64,000 bases of DNA from JALHNI01 sp044226365 (lineage in GTDB: Bacteria > Acidobacteriota > Terriglobia > Bryobacterales > Bryobacteraceae): NCBI GenBank assembly GCA_044226365.1, contig JBGAHE010000024.1, positions 6,629 through 70,628 of the forward strand, given 5' to 3'. The position numbers and the translations under genes are program-made. Below, one piece after another: positions 43,106 to 51,723 of the stretch (position 1 is the stretch's first letter; each line of letters opens with the position of its first letter). The notes beneath the pieces were generated by a model. The model ran no database searches. It was given only the letters and a program-made list of their open reading frames with translations, and was not told the DNA's origin.

Positions 43106-45037
43106 CTAAGGCGAGGAGTCAGCAGGCGCGACGGCGAAGCCACGTGCCTGCTGACCGCCGGCCTTAGGACGGAGAGGTTCACTCGAGAAGGCGAGGCCGA
43201 CGGCGCCCTGGTTGCGGCCGATGGCGACGGGACGCTCCCAGTGCGGCGGGATCTGCACGTGAGGGGCGAGTCGCTCGCCCTGATAGAAGTTGAGCGGTTG
43301 GCGGTCGAGGGTGACTTGGAGGGTTTCGCCGCGCGCGATGACTTCAAGACGGTGGAAGACGAGAGGATCGTACGAGGGGGGGACGGCAGTGTAGGCGACC
43401 GTATGGACGGGGTTAAGACATTTGACGCTGACGCGGCCGGAGGAGTGGAGTTGGACCCAGTAGCCGGCACTGGTGCCGCCGAGGATGCCATCGCCCGGGG
43501 CGGCGGCGCGGCTACGAAAGTAGGGACCGGCCTGGAGCGTGTCGCCCGAAGCGGAGAACGGTACCAGGAGTTCGACGGCGAGGCGGAGGTCCTGACCGAG
43601 GTCCGCGCCCCTTAGTTTCTCGACGGGGCAATCCTGACTTTGGGCGGCGAGTTGGATGCCGGCATAGTCGTCGCCATCGTGCTGGAGGTGACCATCGCGC
43701 AGGGAGAGGCGAGGTAGCGGACGGGCCTGCCAGGGGAAGATAGGGCTGAAGAAGTACTTGCCGCGCGGAGTGATGGCGTCGCTGAGGCCGGCGGTGCAGC
43801 GGTGGAGAGCGGCGACTTCGGCGGGGCGAAGGGCGCGACGCCAAATGCGAACATCATCGAGCGAGCCATGGAACCCGCTGCGGGACTGGTCGAAGTGGCT
43901 GGCGATGGCCCAGGGTGTGGCGGGGGTCCAGGGGAGCCAGGACGGCGTCCAGGAACTGAACCAGGATGAGGTGGCGCGAGGGACAGAGCGCATGGCGGTG
44001 ACGGCGCTGGGGACGCCATCAAGGTAGAGAATGCCGCGGCCATCGGCGAGGGTGCCGGCGAGGTGATGCCAGCGGCCATCGAGGATGCGCTGCGAGGCGA
44101 CGGCGAGAGACCGATCGCCGCCGATGCCGGCATACCCCTGATTGGCGAAGGCGGGCCGGCCGTCGGGCAGGAGCATCAGTTGGGGGGCGTCGTAGGACGA
44201 GGGGCCGGGCGAGTCGCCGAAGTGGAGAATGCCGGCGATGTCGCCGTTGGGATTCTCAGCGCGGACCCAGGCGGCCAGGGTACGAGGCATATTGACACGG
44301 GGGAGGACGTGGGCCGAGTCGAGCCCGGCGACGCGCTGTCCGGTGCCGGCGAAGCGTAAGGCACTGCTGCGGACGCCCGTGTCCCAGGCAGCGTCCACGA
44401 CGGTACCAGTGAGGCCGTGTCCGGAGCTATCGGCGATGGAGTGTCCCCTGCCCTCGTCGAATTTCCACCAGGCAGCCTCGCGCAAGTCATCGACGGGAGG
44501 GGGTCGGCGGAACCAGCCGAAGGCGGCAACCAGGACAAGACCGGCGAGGAGCACGGGCAGGCCTCGCTTGAGGAGGGAAGGGGGCGGGGGGTGCAGGGTG
44601 ACTGGAGGTTCGACGACGCTGAGAACCGGGGAGGGCGGCTCGTCAACCGGGGCGACGAAGCGGTAACCGAGCCGAGGAACGGTCCGGATGAAGCGAGGGT
44701 CTTTGGCGTCGTCCCCCAGAGCGCGGCGCACCTCCTGGATACAGCCGGCGAGCGTGGCGTCCATGACGGCAGTGTTTGGCCAGACCCTCTCGAAGATCTC
44801 CTCCTTACCGACGATGCGATGGCGCTGATCAACCAGGAAGAGGAGAAGGGTAAGGGCCTTGGCGCGAAGTTCGACGGGCTGGCCGGCCCGGGTGATCGAG
44901 GGCACAACCGGGTCGATTTCGAGATCGAGACACCGGTAGAGGGTGCGCCGTTGTTCGGAGACTTGGTCAAATTCTTGGCGCATACCAGTGGAGCCGAGGA
45001 ACTGAGGAAGTAGAGGGCTCGATGAGGTCGTCGACAT
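43106..45037 (-). CDS. CadC-like membrane winged-helix regulator with extracytoplasmic LamG domain
   Basis: About 643 residues from ATG 45037 (an in-frame codon at 45106 would add 23). Residues about 25-130 are an OmpR/CadC-type winged helix (LRAKALTLLLFLVDQRHRIV, DATLAGCIQEVRRALGDD, FIRTVPRLGYRFVAP). A Pro-rich linker and one membrane helix (LPVLLAGLVLVAAFGWF) lead to a LamG/concanavalin-like domain (EAAWWKFDEGRGHSIADSSG, LAAWVRAENPNGDIAGILHF) and a second beta-rich region to the end. This is a one-component layout: outside ligand binding, probably a glycan, could control DNA binding inside. Tandem 11-bp repeats sit in the gap before the giant surface-protein gene, a likely target. Confidence 0.8.
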   Translation of the reverse strand: MSTTSSSPLLPQFLGSTGMRQEFDQVSEQRRTLYRCLDLEIDPVVPSITRAGQPVELRAKALTLLLFLVDQRHRIVGKEEIFERVWPNTAVMDATLAGCIQEVRRALGDDAKDPRFIRTVPRLGYRFVAPVDEPPSPVLSVVEPPVTLHPPPPSLLKRGLPVLLAGLVLVAAFGWFRRPPPVDDLREAAWWKFDEGRGHSIADSSGHGLTGTVVDAAWDTGVRSSALRFAGTGQRVAGLDSAHVLPRVNMPRTLAAWVRAENPNGDIAGILHFGDSPGPSSYDAPQLMLLPDGRPAFANQGYAGIGGDRSLAVASQRILDGRWHHLAGTLADGRGILYLDGVPSAVTAMRSVPRATSSWFSSWTPSWLPWTPATPWAIASHFDQSRSGFHGSLDDVRIWRRALRPAEVAALHRCTAGLSDAITPRGKYFFSPIFPWQARPLPRLSLRDGHLQHDGDDYAGIQLAAQSQDCPVEKLRGADLGQDLRLAVELLVPFSASGDTLQAGPYFRSRAAAPGDGILGGTSAGYWVQLHSSGRVSVKCLNPVHTVAYTAVPPSYDPLVFHRLEVIARGETLQVTLDRQPLNFYQGERLAPHVQIPPHWERPVAIGRNQGAVGLAFSSEPLRPKAGGQQARGFAVAPADSSP

Positions 45038-45143
45038 TGTACCTGGAGGCGGGGTCCGGTTCAATGGCTGAGGGACGAGGGCGGTGGGGTTGGAGCAGTT
45101 CCACAAGTCCCAGAGATTGAATCAGTTTCACATGGGTTCGCAG

Positions 45144-45165
45144 GGAAATCTTATGGAAATCTTAT
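45144..45165. promoter_or_regulatory. Tandem 11-bp direct repeat, possible winged-helix operator
   Basis: GGAAATCTTAT occurs twice head to tail (45144-45154 and 45155-45165), one helical turn apart, in the 162-bp gap between the divergent CadC-like regulator and the giant secreted-protein gene. OmpR/CadC-type proteins commonly bind direct repeats at about this spacing. The assignment as operator is inference; the repeat itself is exact. Confidence 0.5.
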
Positions 45166-45199
45166 GCGCGACGAAACAGAGTTTCCTTAGACTCGGGTC

Positions 45200-46501
45200 A
45201 TGCTATCGTTCCCCAGTCCTGGAACTCGCACGCTCGAACAGCGAGACAGGGGGAACCGAGCCACCAGAGGGGTGATTTCGGCCCTGCTGTTGGGGGCGCT
45301 GGCTGGATCGCTGCAAGCCCAAGCCGTCCGCACCGGGTACTCGGTGACCGGGACGCAGGCGCGAAGCGACGATACGTTCACGGGGCCGATCCAGATCGGG
45401 TTCGCGGTGAACTTCTTCGGGACGACCTACACGAGTCTCTATGTCGGGACGAACGGCTACGTAACGTTCGACCGTGGGCAGACGGGCTATGACCCCCAGA
45501 ACCTGATCAATTATCAGCAGAAGATCATCGCGCCGTTCTACAGCGACATCGACACGCGGAATGCGCAATCGGGAGAGATCAGTTGGGGCACCAGCACGGT
45601 GAATGGCCGGCAGGCCTTCGTCGTGACCTGGAATAACGTGGGTTACTACTCGAACCGTGCGGACAAAACCAACACCGTGCAGTTGGTGCTAATCAATCGG
45701 AGCGACCGGGCGCCGAACGACTTCGATTTCGAGTTCAACTACAACCAGATCCAGTGGGAAGCGGGCAACGTGAACGGGGGTGTGAACGGATTGTGCGCCT
45801 CGGGCTGCGAGCCGCCGACGGTGGGTTACTCGAACGGACTGGCGGGGAGTGCGAACCGCTCCTTCGAACAGCGCGGGTCGCACCAGGCCGGGGCGTTCCT
45901 GGACAGCAACACGAGCACCGGGTTGCGCTATCAGCAATCGGGGGGCAGCGGTGTAAATGGGCGACTGCTGTTTACGGTGAGCAATGGGTCCGTCTCAGGC
46001 GGCGGGACGGGTGGCGGCGGCAATCCGGGTGGCGGAACGGGCGGTTCGGGTTTCTGTACGACTACGGGGGGCAGTCCGTCTGGCGGAGTGACGCTGATCG
46101 ATGGACCGGTGTGTACGGGATTGCCGCCGACGGCGCCAGCTTGCCCGCTCACGCGGCCTGCGCCGGTAAGCAGCTATTCGGCCACGGACCCTCTGGTCTT
46201 GGTCTGGCTGGGTATGACCGGCCTGGGGCCGACCTCAACGGTGCGAGCGAGATTCTCTTATAACGGCGTGGAGCAGCCAGCGCTCGATTATGGTCCGTAC
46301 GGGCAGTTCACGGCGGGGCTGAATTACAACCTCTGCCCGAGCTTTGTGCCGAACGCCAAGTGCGAGCGAGATTCTCTTATAACGGCGTGGAGCAGCCAGC
46401 GCTGGATTATGGTCCGTACGGGCAGTTCACGGCGGGGCAGAATTACAACCTCTGCCCGAGCTTCGTGCCGAACGCCAATAGCGTGGGTCCGTGGACGATG
46501 A
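45200..46501 (+). CDS. N-terminal part of giant secreted protein (nidogen-like domain), frame broken by duplication
   Basis: The frame from ATG 45200 encodes a signal peptide (GVISALLLGALAGSLQAQA), then a nidogen-like domain (about 45-250: YVGTNGYVTFDRGQTGYDPQ, KIIAPFYSDIDTR, AFVVTWNNVGYY, NDFDFEFNYNQIQWEAG), a first Gly-rich linker (GGGTGGGGNPGGGTGG) and the start of an Ig-like domain. At about 46359 the reading enters the second copy of a 119-bp tandem duplication in the wrong frame; the last ~45 residues (Arg/Ser/Trp-rich) are nonsense and it stops at 46501. Removing one copy makes this frame continuous with the next entry, giving a protein of about 2134 residues. I regard the two entries as one interrupted gene. 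Confidence 0.8.
   Translation: MLSFPSPGTRTLEQRDRGNRATRGVISALLLGALAGSLQAQAVRTGYSVTGTQARSDDTFTGPIQIGFAVNFFGTTYTSLYVGTNGYVTFDRGQTGYDPQNLINYQQKIIAPFYSDIDTRNAQSGEISWGTSTVNGRQAFVVTWNNVGYYSNRADKTNTVQLVLINRSDRAPNDFDFEFNYNQIQWEAGNVNGGVNGLCASGCEPPTVGYSNGLAGSANRSFEQRGSHQAGAFLDSNTSTGLRYQQSGGSGVNGRLLFTVSNGSVSGGGTGGGGNPGGGTGGSGFCTTTGGSPSGGVTLIDGPVCTGLPPTAPACPLTRPAPVSSYSATDPLVLVWLGMTGLGPTSTVRARFSYNGVEQPALDYGPYGQFTAGLNYNLCPSFVPNAKCERDSLITAWSSQRWIMVRTGSSRRGRITTSARASCRTPIAWVRGR
46241..46478. repeat. 119-bp tandem direct duplication that shifts the reading frame
   Basis: Copy 1 is 46241-46359 and copy 2 is 46360-46478; both start GTGCGAGCGAGATTCTC and end GTGCCGAACGCCAA. By eye they differ at three positions (CTC/CTG in the ninth-tenth codon region, CTG/CAG near GGGG.GAATTAC, TTT/TTC in AGCTT.GTGCC). 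Because 119 is not a multiple of three, the duplication breaks the surrounding gene. Confidence 0.95.
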
Positions 46502-49500
46502 GCGTGTACGTGAATAACTCGACGGTGCCCTTTGTCACCGTGTCGTTCAGCGTGGGGGGAACCGGTGGCGGAACAGGCGGGGGCGGCACAACGGTGACGG
46601 CACCCAGCAATAGCACGAGCTTTGGCCCGAGTTGCGCTGCCTCGTTCCCGGGCACTTGGAATACGTCGAATATCGGGATCATGGGCATTGACCCGGTGCG
46701 GGCCGACGGTTTTCTGACTGGCAGCAGCAGCACGGTGGCCGGGGGCGGGATGATCGGGAACGGGTTCGTGATCGGGCGCGTGCTGACGGCGGTGACGAAT
46801 GGCGTGGAGGGGTTCACACGATGGCTGATGGCCCCAAGTGGGCAAACAATGGTGGGGTTGCCGAATGCGTTTTTCGGGCCGGGGTCGGCCTCGAAGCTAG
46901 CGACGACGGTGGCTTCTCCCGTGGTGCCTTGCCTGGGGACGGGGACGGCGGCGTTGTGGGTAGGTCAATGGGATACGGTGCCGTTTGGCACGATTCGAGC
47001 GCGGATGAACTTGAACGGATCGGTGTCGTTCGTGGTGCCGCAGAACTGCGATTTTCCGGGCGGCACGTTTACGGGGACAGCATCCGGGTTGGGATTGAGC
47101 GGCACGTTCTCGGGGCCCTCGACCTCGGGGACGTTCTCACTCGCTTTCCCGTCCAACGACATTGGCAATTTCTCCGGGACCTACACGGTGGGCTCGAGCG
47201 GGACACAAACCTGGACCGGTAAGTATCGGAGCAACGGCCTGATTACAGACTTCCAGAGTAGCCGGGGCTTCAGCGGACGCTGGTATACGCCGTATGGCCT
47301 GCTGACACTGAAGGTGACCGGGACTTCTGTGGTGGGAACGTATCCTAATGGCGGCACAATTACGGGAACGATTACGCCCGGGAACACGATCGGCGGTCCG
47401 GATTTTGGGCAGGGCTCGACGCTGTCCGGCTCTTACTCGGACTTGACCGGCTCGGGCACGATCTCGCTCAGGATCAATGCCAACTCGGCGCCCGGCCCGG
47501 GGGGCGATCCGTTCGCCCAGGGATCGGCGATCACGTTCTATGGCAGTTCGACCAATAGCAGCGGCTTTACAGCTCCCTGGGTGGGCGCGCGGGCGGGCGA
47601 CTGGTCCGGCACGTGGAGCACGCAGTTGGGGACGATGACGGCTTCGCAGCGCGGCGATGGTAAGTGGGTGTTCAAGGTGGGCGGCTATACGTTCGTGGGG
47701 AACGCGACGAATCCGCCGGCGGGCGGCAACGCGGTCTCGGGCCAGTTTATCGGGCCGTTTGGTGGCGGCGGCTTTGTGTTCAGTTTGAATCCGGACGGCG
47801 TGAGTTTCTCCGGGTCGGTGGCGGCCTGGAGTCATTTGGGTTTGTACGCGACGCTGCAGGCGACGCACGTGAGCGACACGATTGGCCCCATCGACTTGTG
47901 CAGCACGATCCGGCCGGTGACGACAATCACGACGGTGCCGTCGAGTCTGCAGGTGCGGGTGGATCAGACGACTTACACAGCGCCGGTGACACGGACGTGG
48001 CCCTCGGGCGAGGGCCATTCGTTTGCAACGCCGTCCCCCCAAACGCAGAACAACATTAACTACTCGTTCGCCCTGTGGAACTACACGCTGAATGCCGGTG
48101 GAACGATCCTCGCGCCGCCTTCGAGTACCACTTACACCGCGGTGTTCATGGCCGGCAACAATGGCGCAGGGCCGGGCGGTTTTGGCGGGATCTGGACGTC
48201 CCCGAACGGTCCGATCAGGATGATTCCGGGCTCGAATAACACGGTGGATGGGATTTACACCGCCGGTGGGCCGGGTGGGTATAGCGGCTTTACTTGCACA
48301 GTGAGCGGTAATACCTGTACCGGCACGGCATTCACGCCGAACGGGCCTCCGGGAACGATCACAATTACTTCAGCGGGACCATCGATCACGGGGACGATCA
48401 CGCGGCCAGGTGGCGCGGGAACGATTCCGGTCTCGGGCACGCCGAGCGGACCGTCGGCGGAAGCGCCTGGTCCGCGGGTGACAGCCAGCCCGGCGATGAC
48501 AACGGTCCATCAGAGCGCTTGCACCGCTTCCCTGCCCGATCCGTTGAAGGTGGCGTTCTTTACCAACGACGCCAACATTACGCATTGGGTGTCGGTGGCT
48601 GGCGTGAATCCAGGCGATGTGATCGGGGTGACTTATGTGGGCCCGGGCGGCGTGCGGTACTTCGGACAGACGCCGACGAGTTGGAGCAGCATCTGGGCTT
48701 GCTACACGCTGCCGGTGTCGCCAGCGAATGCGCCGTTGGGCAGTTGGACGGTGTCACTGAGTGTCAATAATCAGACCGTGGCCGGGACGACGGCTCAATT
48801 CACGTTGTCGGCTCCGCCGCCGGGTCAGAGCGGGATCGGTGGTATCGGTGGCGGCGGGGGGACTGGCGGCGGTGGGACTGGTGGCGGTGGGACTGGTGGC
48901 GGTGGGACTGGTGGCGGTGGAACCGGAGGTGGTGGAACCGGTGGCGGCGGGACTGGTGGAACAGGCACGCCGGCCACCGGGCCTGGTCCGGATCTGCCTC
49001 CGGCGACTGGTGGAGGCGGCGGCGCAGGTGGCGGCGGTACCGGCGGTGGTGGAACCGGTGGTGGCGGCACGGGCGCGGGCGGCGGAGCGGCCGGGTACGG
49101 CCTGCTCTGCAATGGCGGCTTCGAGGAGCCGGCCATCAATGTCTCTTACGAGTATCGGGCGACGGGTTCAACGGCGATGCGGTGCTGGACGGTGGTCGCC
49201 GGCGATGTTGATCAGGCACGCACGTTCTTTTCGCCATCCGAAGGCGCGCAGTCGCTCGATCTGAATGGTTCGACGGCGGGCACGCTGCGGCAATCTTTCG
49301 CGACTGTGCCGGGAACCCAGTACACAGTCTCGTTCGACCTGGCGGGAAACGCCGGCGGAATTCCGGCGATCAAACGGGTGCGCGTCTCGACAACCGGGAC
49401 ACCCATCGAACGGTCTTTCGATATCACCGGACGAACGGTGACGAATATGGGATGGCAGCGCGAAAGCTTCACCTTCCGCGCCGAATCAAGCACGACGGTG

Positions 49501-51723
49501 CTGGAGTTCACGAGCTTGTCGGAGGGCTCGTTTGGTCCAGCCATCGACAACGTCTGTGCCGTGGAGGGGACGAACCCTTGCGGCGGAGGCAGCGGATCCG
49601 GCGGGACAGGCGGTGGCGGGGGTGGGACAGGTGGTGGAGCTTCCGCCACTTTGACTATCCCCGCCAGCGCGAATATCTACGCGGCGGGTCGGACGGCGGT
49701 GCCGGCCTTGACCGACGGCGGCGGAACGTTGCCGCCGGTCTATAATCTGCCAGTGGGCGCGGCGGGACAGGCCGTGACCGTGACGAATGTCACCGGGACA
49801 TTCATGGGTTGCCGGGACTGCGTGACGAATGGTCCGGACGGGTCTTCCAATTTCGGCGGCACGAACAGCGATCCAAATGCGGACGCGGGTCAGCAGCAGA
49901 CGCATCGATTGGGGATCTCCGGGATCCGCCACGACAGTACGAATGGCTTCCTGATCGGCGTGTTCACGAATGGTCAGGTGGCGGCGCCACCTCCGCCAGC
50001 ATCTGTGAACTTTACGACGCTGACGGCGAACACGTCGTTTACGCCGCTGTTGTTCCAGACTTTCTATGTGGGCGACGGGTTGACTGGTACCGGCACGGGG
50101 TCGGTCCAGCAGTTCATCATTCCGGCGGGCGCCACGCAGTTCTATCTGGGCTATGTGGACGGCTTCTCGTTTAGCGGCTATCCCGGGTATTTTGGCGACA
50201 ACCGCGGTCAGATGACGGCCACGGTCCAGCTGGGAACGCCGACCGGCGGCGCGGGCGGCGGCGGTACAGGAGGCGGTGGCGGCGGCACTGGTGGTGGCGG
50301 CACGGGCGGGGGCGGTACGGGCGGGGGCGGTACGGGCGGGGGCGGCGGCGCCGGTGGGAGCACCGATCCGTGTGCATCGCTGGTGATTAGTCCTTCGGGG
50401 CAGCCGGTGAGCGCGGCGGGCGGCAGTTTCAACTTCAGCGTGAGTTCGAGCTGCGCGTGGACGGCGGTTTCGAACGCGACGTGGCTGCAAGTAACCTCCG
50501 GACAGAACGGAAACGGCAATGGCACGGTGGTGTATCTGGCAAGTGTGAATTCGGGTGCACCGCGGACGGGCACCATTACCGTGGGCGGGCAAACCTTCTC
50601 GGTCTTCCAGAACGGCACGCCAAGCGGGACGACGCAAGGTTGCAGTTACCCGATTCAGAGCACAACGACGTTATCGTTCAACCGGGACGGCACAAACAAG
50701 GCGGGCGGGACCAGCGGCTTGGTGCGGTTCCTGACCAATTTGACCTGTGCGTGGACGGTGGCAGTGGTCTACCCGCCGGGGATGGGCACGGGCTGGATTA
50801 CGGCAGCGCCACTCGCCGGTAGCGGCAACGGGGCAATCTCCATCACGGTCGCAGCGAATACCGGTAATGCGCGGCAAGGTTCGGTGGTGATTGCGGGGCA
50901 GAATGTGGCGGTGCTGCAGGACGGCGTTCCGCCGGGTCCGCCGGTGGGGACACCGGCGATCGCGACGGGCGGTGTGGTGAATGCAGCGAGCTATGCGCCG
51001 GGTGGCCCGCCGAACGGGTTGGCGCAGGGGTCGTTCTTCAGCATCTTTGGGACGAGTCTAGGCCCGACGGAGCCGGCACAAGCGGGCTATCCGCTGCCAA
51101 CAAACTTGGGCGGGGTGAGTGTGGAGGTGCTAGCTGGCGGCAATACCTATAACGCGTATCTGGTGTTTGTGTCCGCGGGGCAGATCAACGGTTTGCTGCC
51201 GTCGAACGTACCGGCGGGCCCGGCCCAGATGACCGTGACGTTGAATGGGCGGACGAGTGCGCAGGCGGCGATCCAGGTGAGCCCGACGAGCTTTGGGACC
51301 TTCTTCCAGAGTCTGGAGGGCAATAATGTGGCGATCGCGCAGAACGTGGCGAGTGCCACCGATTATCCGCTGAATCTGGCGTCGTCACCGGCGAAACCAG
51401 GACAGATCGTGATTCTGTGGGGTACGGGTTTGGGACCGATCAATGGCCCGGACAATGTGGCTCCGGGCGGGAATGCCGGCGACCTGCGAGCGCCGCCGCG
51501 GAATCTGGCGGTCTCAGTGACGGTGGGCGGACTGCCGCTCCCGCCGCAGAACGTTCTCTACGCCGGGCGGCAAGCGGAGAGCTCCGGTGTGGATAACATT
51601 TACTTCACGCTGCCGGCGAACGTGTCGCTGGGTTGCAACGTTCCGGTGCAGGTAACCGTGGGCGGGGTGACGGCGAACACGACGTCGATTGCGATTACCG
51701 CGGACGGGTCGCCCTGCCGGTGA
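46360..51723 (+). CDS. C-terminal part of giant multidomain secreted protein (BACON and TIGR03437-type domains)
   Basis: 1787 residues readable from GTG 46360, without signal peptide, the continuation of the frame at 45200. In order: end of an Ig-like domain; Gly-rich linker; long beta-repeat regions with GTFTGT/SGTWST-like strands (about 170-560); a second Ig-like unit (about 715-815); a 15-bp-unit Gly-rich linker; a choice-of-anchor-C/DUF642-like domain (LLCNGGFEEPAINVSYEYRA, about 905-1070); another linker; a lectin-like domain (TIPASANIYAAGRTAVPAL, then FYLGYVDGFSFSGYPGYFGD); linker; two BACON-type domains (SSCAWTAVSNATWLQVTSG); and a TIGR03437-type C-terminus (GGVVNAASYAPGGPPNG, FGTSLGP, LWGTGLGP). 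Role is probably surface binding to polysaccharide. Its end overlaps the sulfatase gene by 29 bp. Confidence 0.8.
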   Translation: MRARFSYNGVEQPALDYGPYGQFTAGQNYNLCPSFVPNANSVGPWTMSVYVNNSTVPFVTVSFSVGGTGGGTGGGGTTVTAPSNSTSFGPSCAASFPGTWNTSNIGIMGIDPVRADGFLTGSSSTVAGGGMIGNGFVIGRVLTAVTNGVEGFTRWLMAPSGQTMVGLPNAFFGPGSASKLATTVASPVVPCLGTGTAALWVGQWDTVPFGTIRARMNLNGSVSFVVPQNCDFPGGTFTGTASGLGLSGTFSGPSTSGTFSLAFPSNDIGNFSGTYTVGSSGTQTWTGKYRSNGLITDFQSSRGFSGRWYTPYGLLTLKVTGTSVVGTYPNGGTITGTITPGNTIGGPDFGQGSTLSGSYSDLTGSGTISLRINANSAPGPGGDPFAQGSAITFYGSSTNSSGFTAPWVGARAGDWSGTWSTQLGTMTASQRGDGKWVFKVGGYTFVGNATNPPAGGNAVSGQFIGPFGGGGFVFSLNPDGVSFSGSVAAWSHLGLYATLQATHVSDTIGPIDLCSTIRPVTTITTVPSSLQVRVDQTTYTAPVTRTWPSGEGHSFATPSPQTQNNINYSFALWNYTLNAGGTILAPPSSTTYTAVFMAGNNGAGPGGFGGIWTSPNGPIRMIPGSNNTVDGIYTAGGPGGYSGFTCTVSGNTCTGTAFTPNGPPGTITITSAGPSITGTITRPGGAGTIPVSGTPSGPSAEAPGPRVTASPAMTTVHQSACTASLPDPLKVAFFTNDANITHWVSVAGVNPGDVIGVTYVGPGGVRYFGQTPTSWSSIWACYTLPVSPANAPLGSWTVSLSVNNQTVAGTTAQFTLSAPPPGQSGIGGIGGGGGTGGGGTGGGGTGGGGTGGGGTGGGGTGGGGTGGTGTPATGPGPDLPPATGGGGGAGGGGTGGGGTGGGGTGAGGGAAGYGLLCNGGFEEPAINVSYEYRATGSTAMRCWTVVAGDVDQARTFFSPSEGAQSLDLNGSTAGTLRQSFATVPGTQYTVSFDLAGNAGGIPAIKRVRVSTTGTPIERSFDITGRTVTNMGWQRESFTFRAESSTTVLEFTSLSEGSFGPAIDNVCAVEGTNPCGGGSGSGGTGGGGGGTGGGASATLTIPASANIYAAGRTAVPALTDGGGTLPPVYNLPVGAAGQAVTVTNVTGTFMGCRDCVTNGPDGSSNFGGTNSDPNADAGQQQTHRLGISGIRHDSTNGFLIGVFTNGQVAAPPPPASVNFTTLTANTSFTPLLFQTFYVGDGLTGTGTGSVQQFIIPAGATQFYLGYVDGFSFSGYPGYFGDNRGQMTATVQLGTPTGGAGGGGTGGGGGGTGGGGTGGGGTGGGGTGGGGGAGGSTDPCASLVISPSGQPVSAAGGSFNFSVSSSCAWTAVSNATWLQVTSGQNGNGNGTVVYLASVNSGAPRTGTITVGGQTFSVFQNGTPSGTTQGCSYPIQSTTTLSFNRDGTNKAGGTSGLVRFLTNLTCAWTVAVVYPPGMGTGWITAAPLAGSGNGAISITVAANTGNARQGSVVIAGQNVAVLQDGVPPGPPVGTPAIATGGVVNAASYAPGGPPNGLAQGSFFSIFGTSLGPTEPAQAGYPLPTNLGGVSVEVLAGGNTYNAYLVFVSAGQINGLLPSNVPAGPAQMTVTLNGRTSAQAAIQVSPTSFGTFFQSLEGNNVAIAQNVASATDYPLNLASSPAKPGQIVILWGTGLGPINGPDNVAPGGNAGDLRAPPRNLAVSVTVGGLPLPPQNVLYAGRQAESSGVDNIYFTLPANVSLGCNVPVQVTVGGVTANTTSIAITADGSPCR
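48865..48954. repeat. Six 15-bp tandem units coding Gly4-Thr linker
   Basis: Units of the type GGTGGCGGTGGGACT repeat six times in frame, each coding GGGGT, with third-base and ACT/ACC variation in units 4 to 6. Similar units recur more loosely to 49090. This is a flexible inter-domain linker and a likely site of length variation between strains. Confidence 0.85.
50257..50355. repeat. Second Gly4-Thr tandem-repeat linker
   Basis: About six 15-bp units (GGCGGGGGCGGTACG type) encode GGGGT repeats between the lectin-like and first BACON-type domain. Two neighbouring units are identical at base level. The same unit type recurs at 46560, 48865 and 49600, so linkers appear to be spread between domains by duplication. 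Confidence 0.8.

Noticed and set aside
48841..49100. Repeated 15-bp units as a CRISPR-like or regulatory array
   Set aside because: Units are contiguous, keep the frame and encode a Gly/Thr linker, with no spacers.
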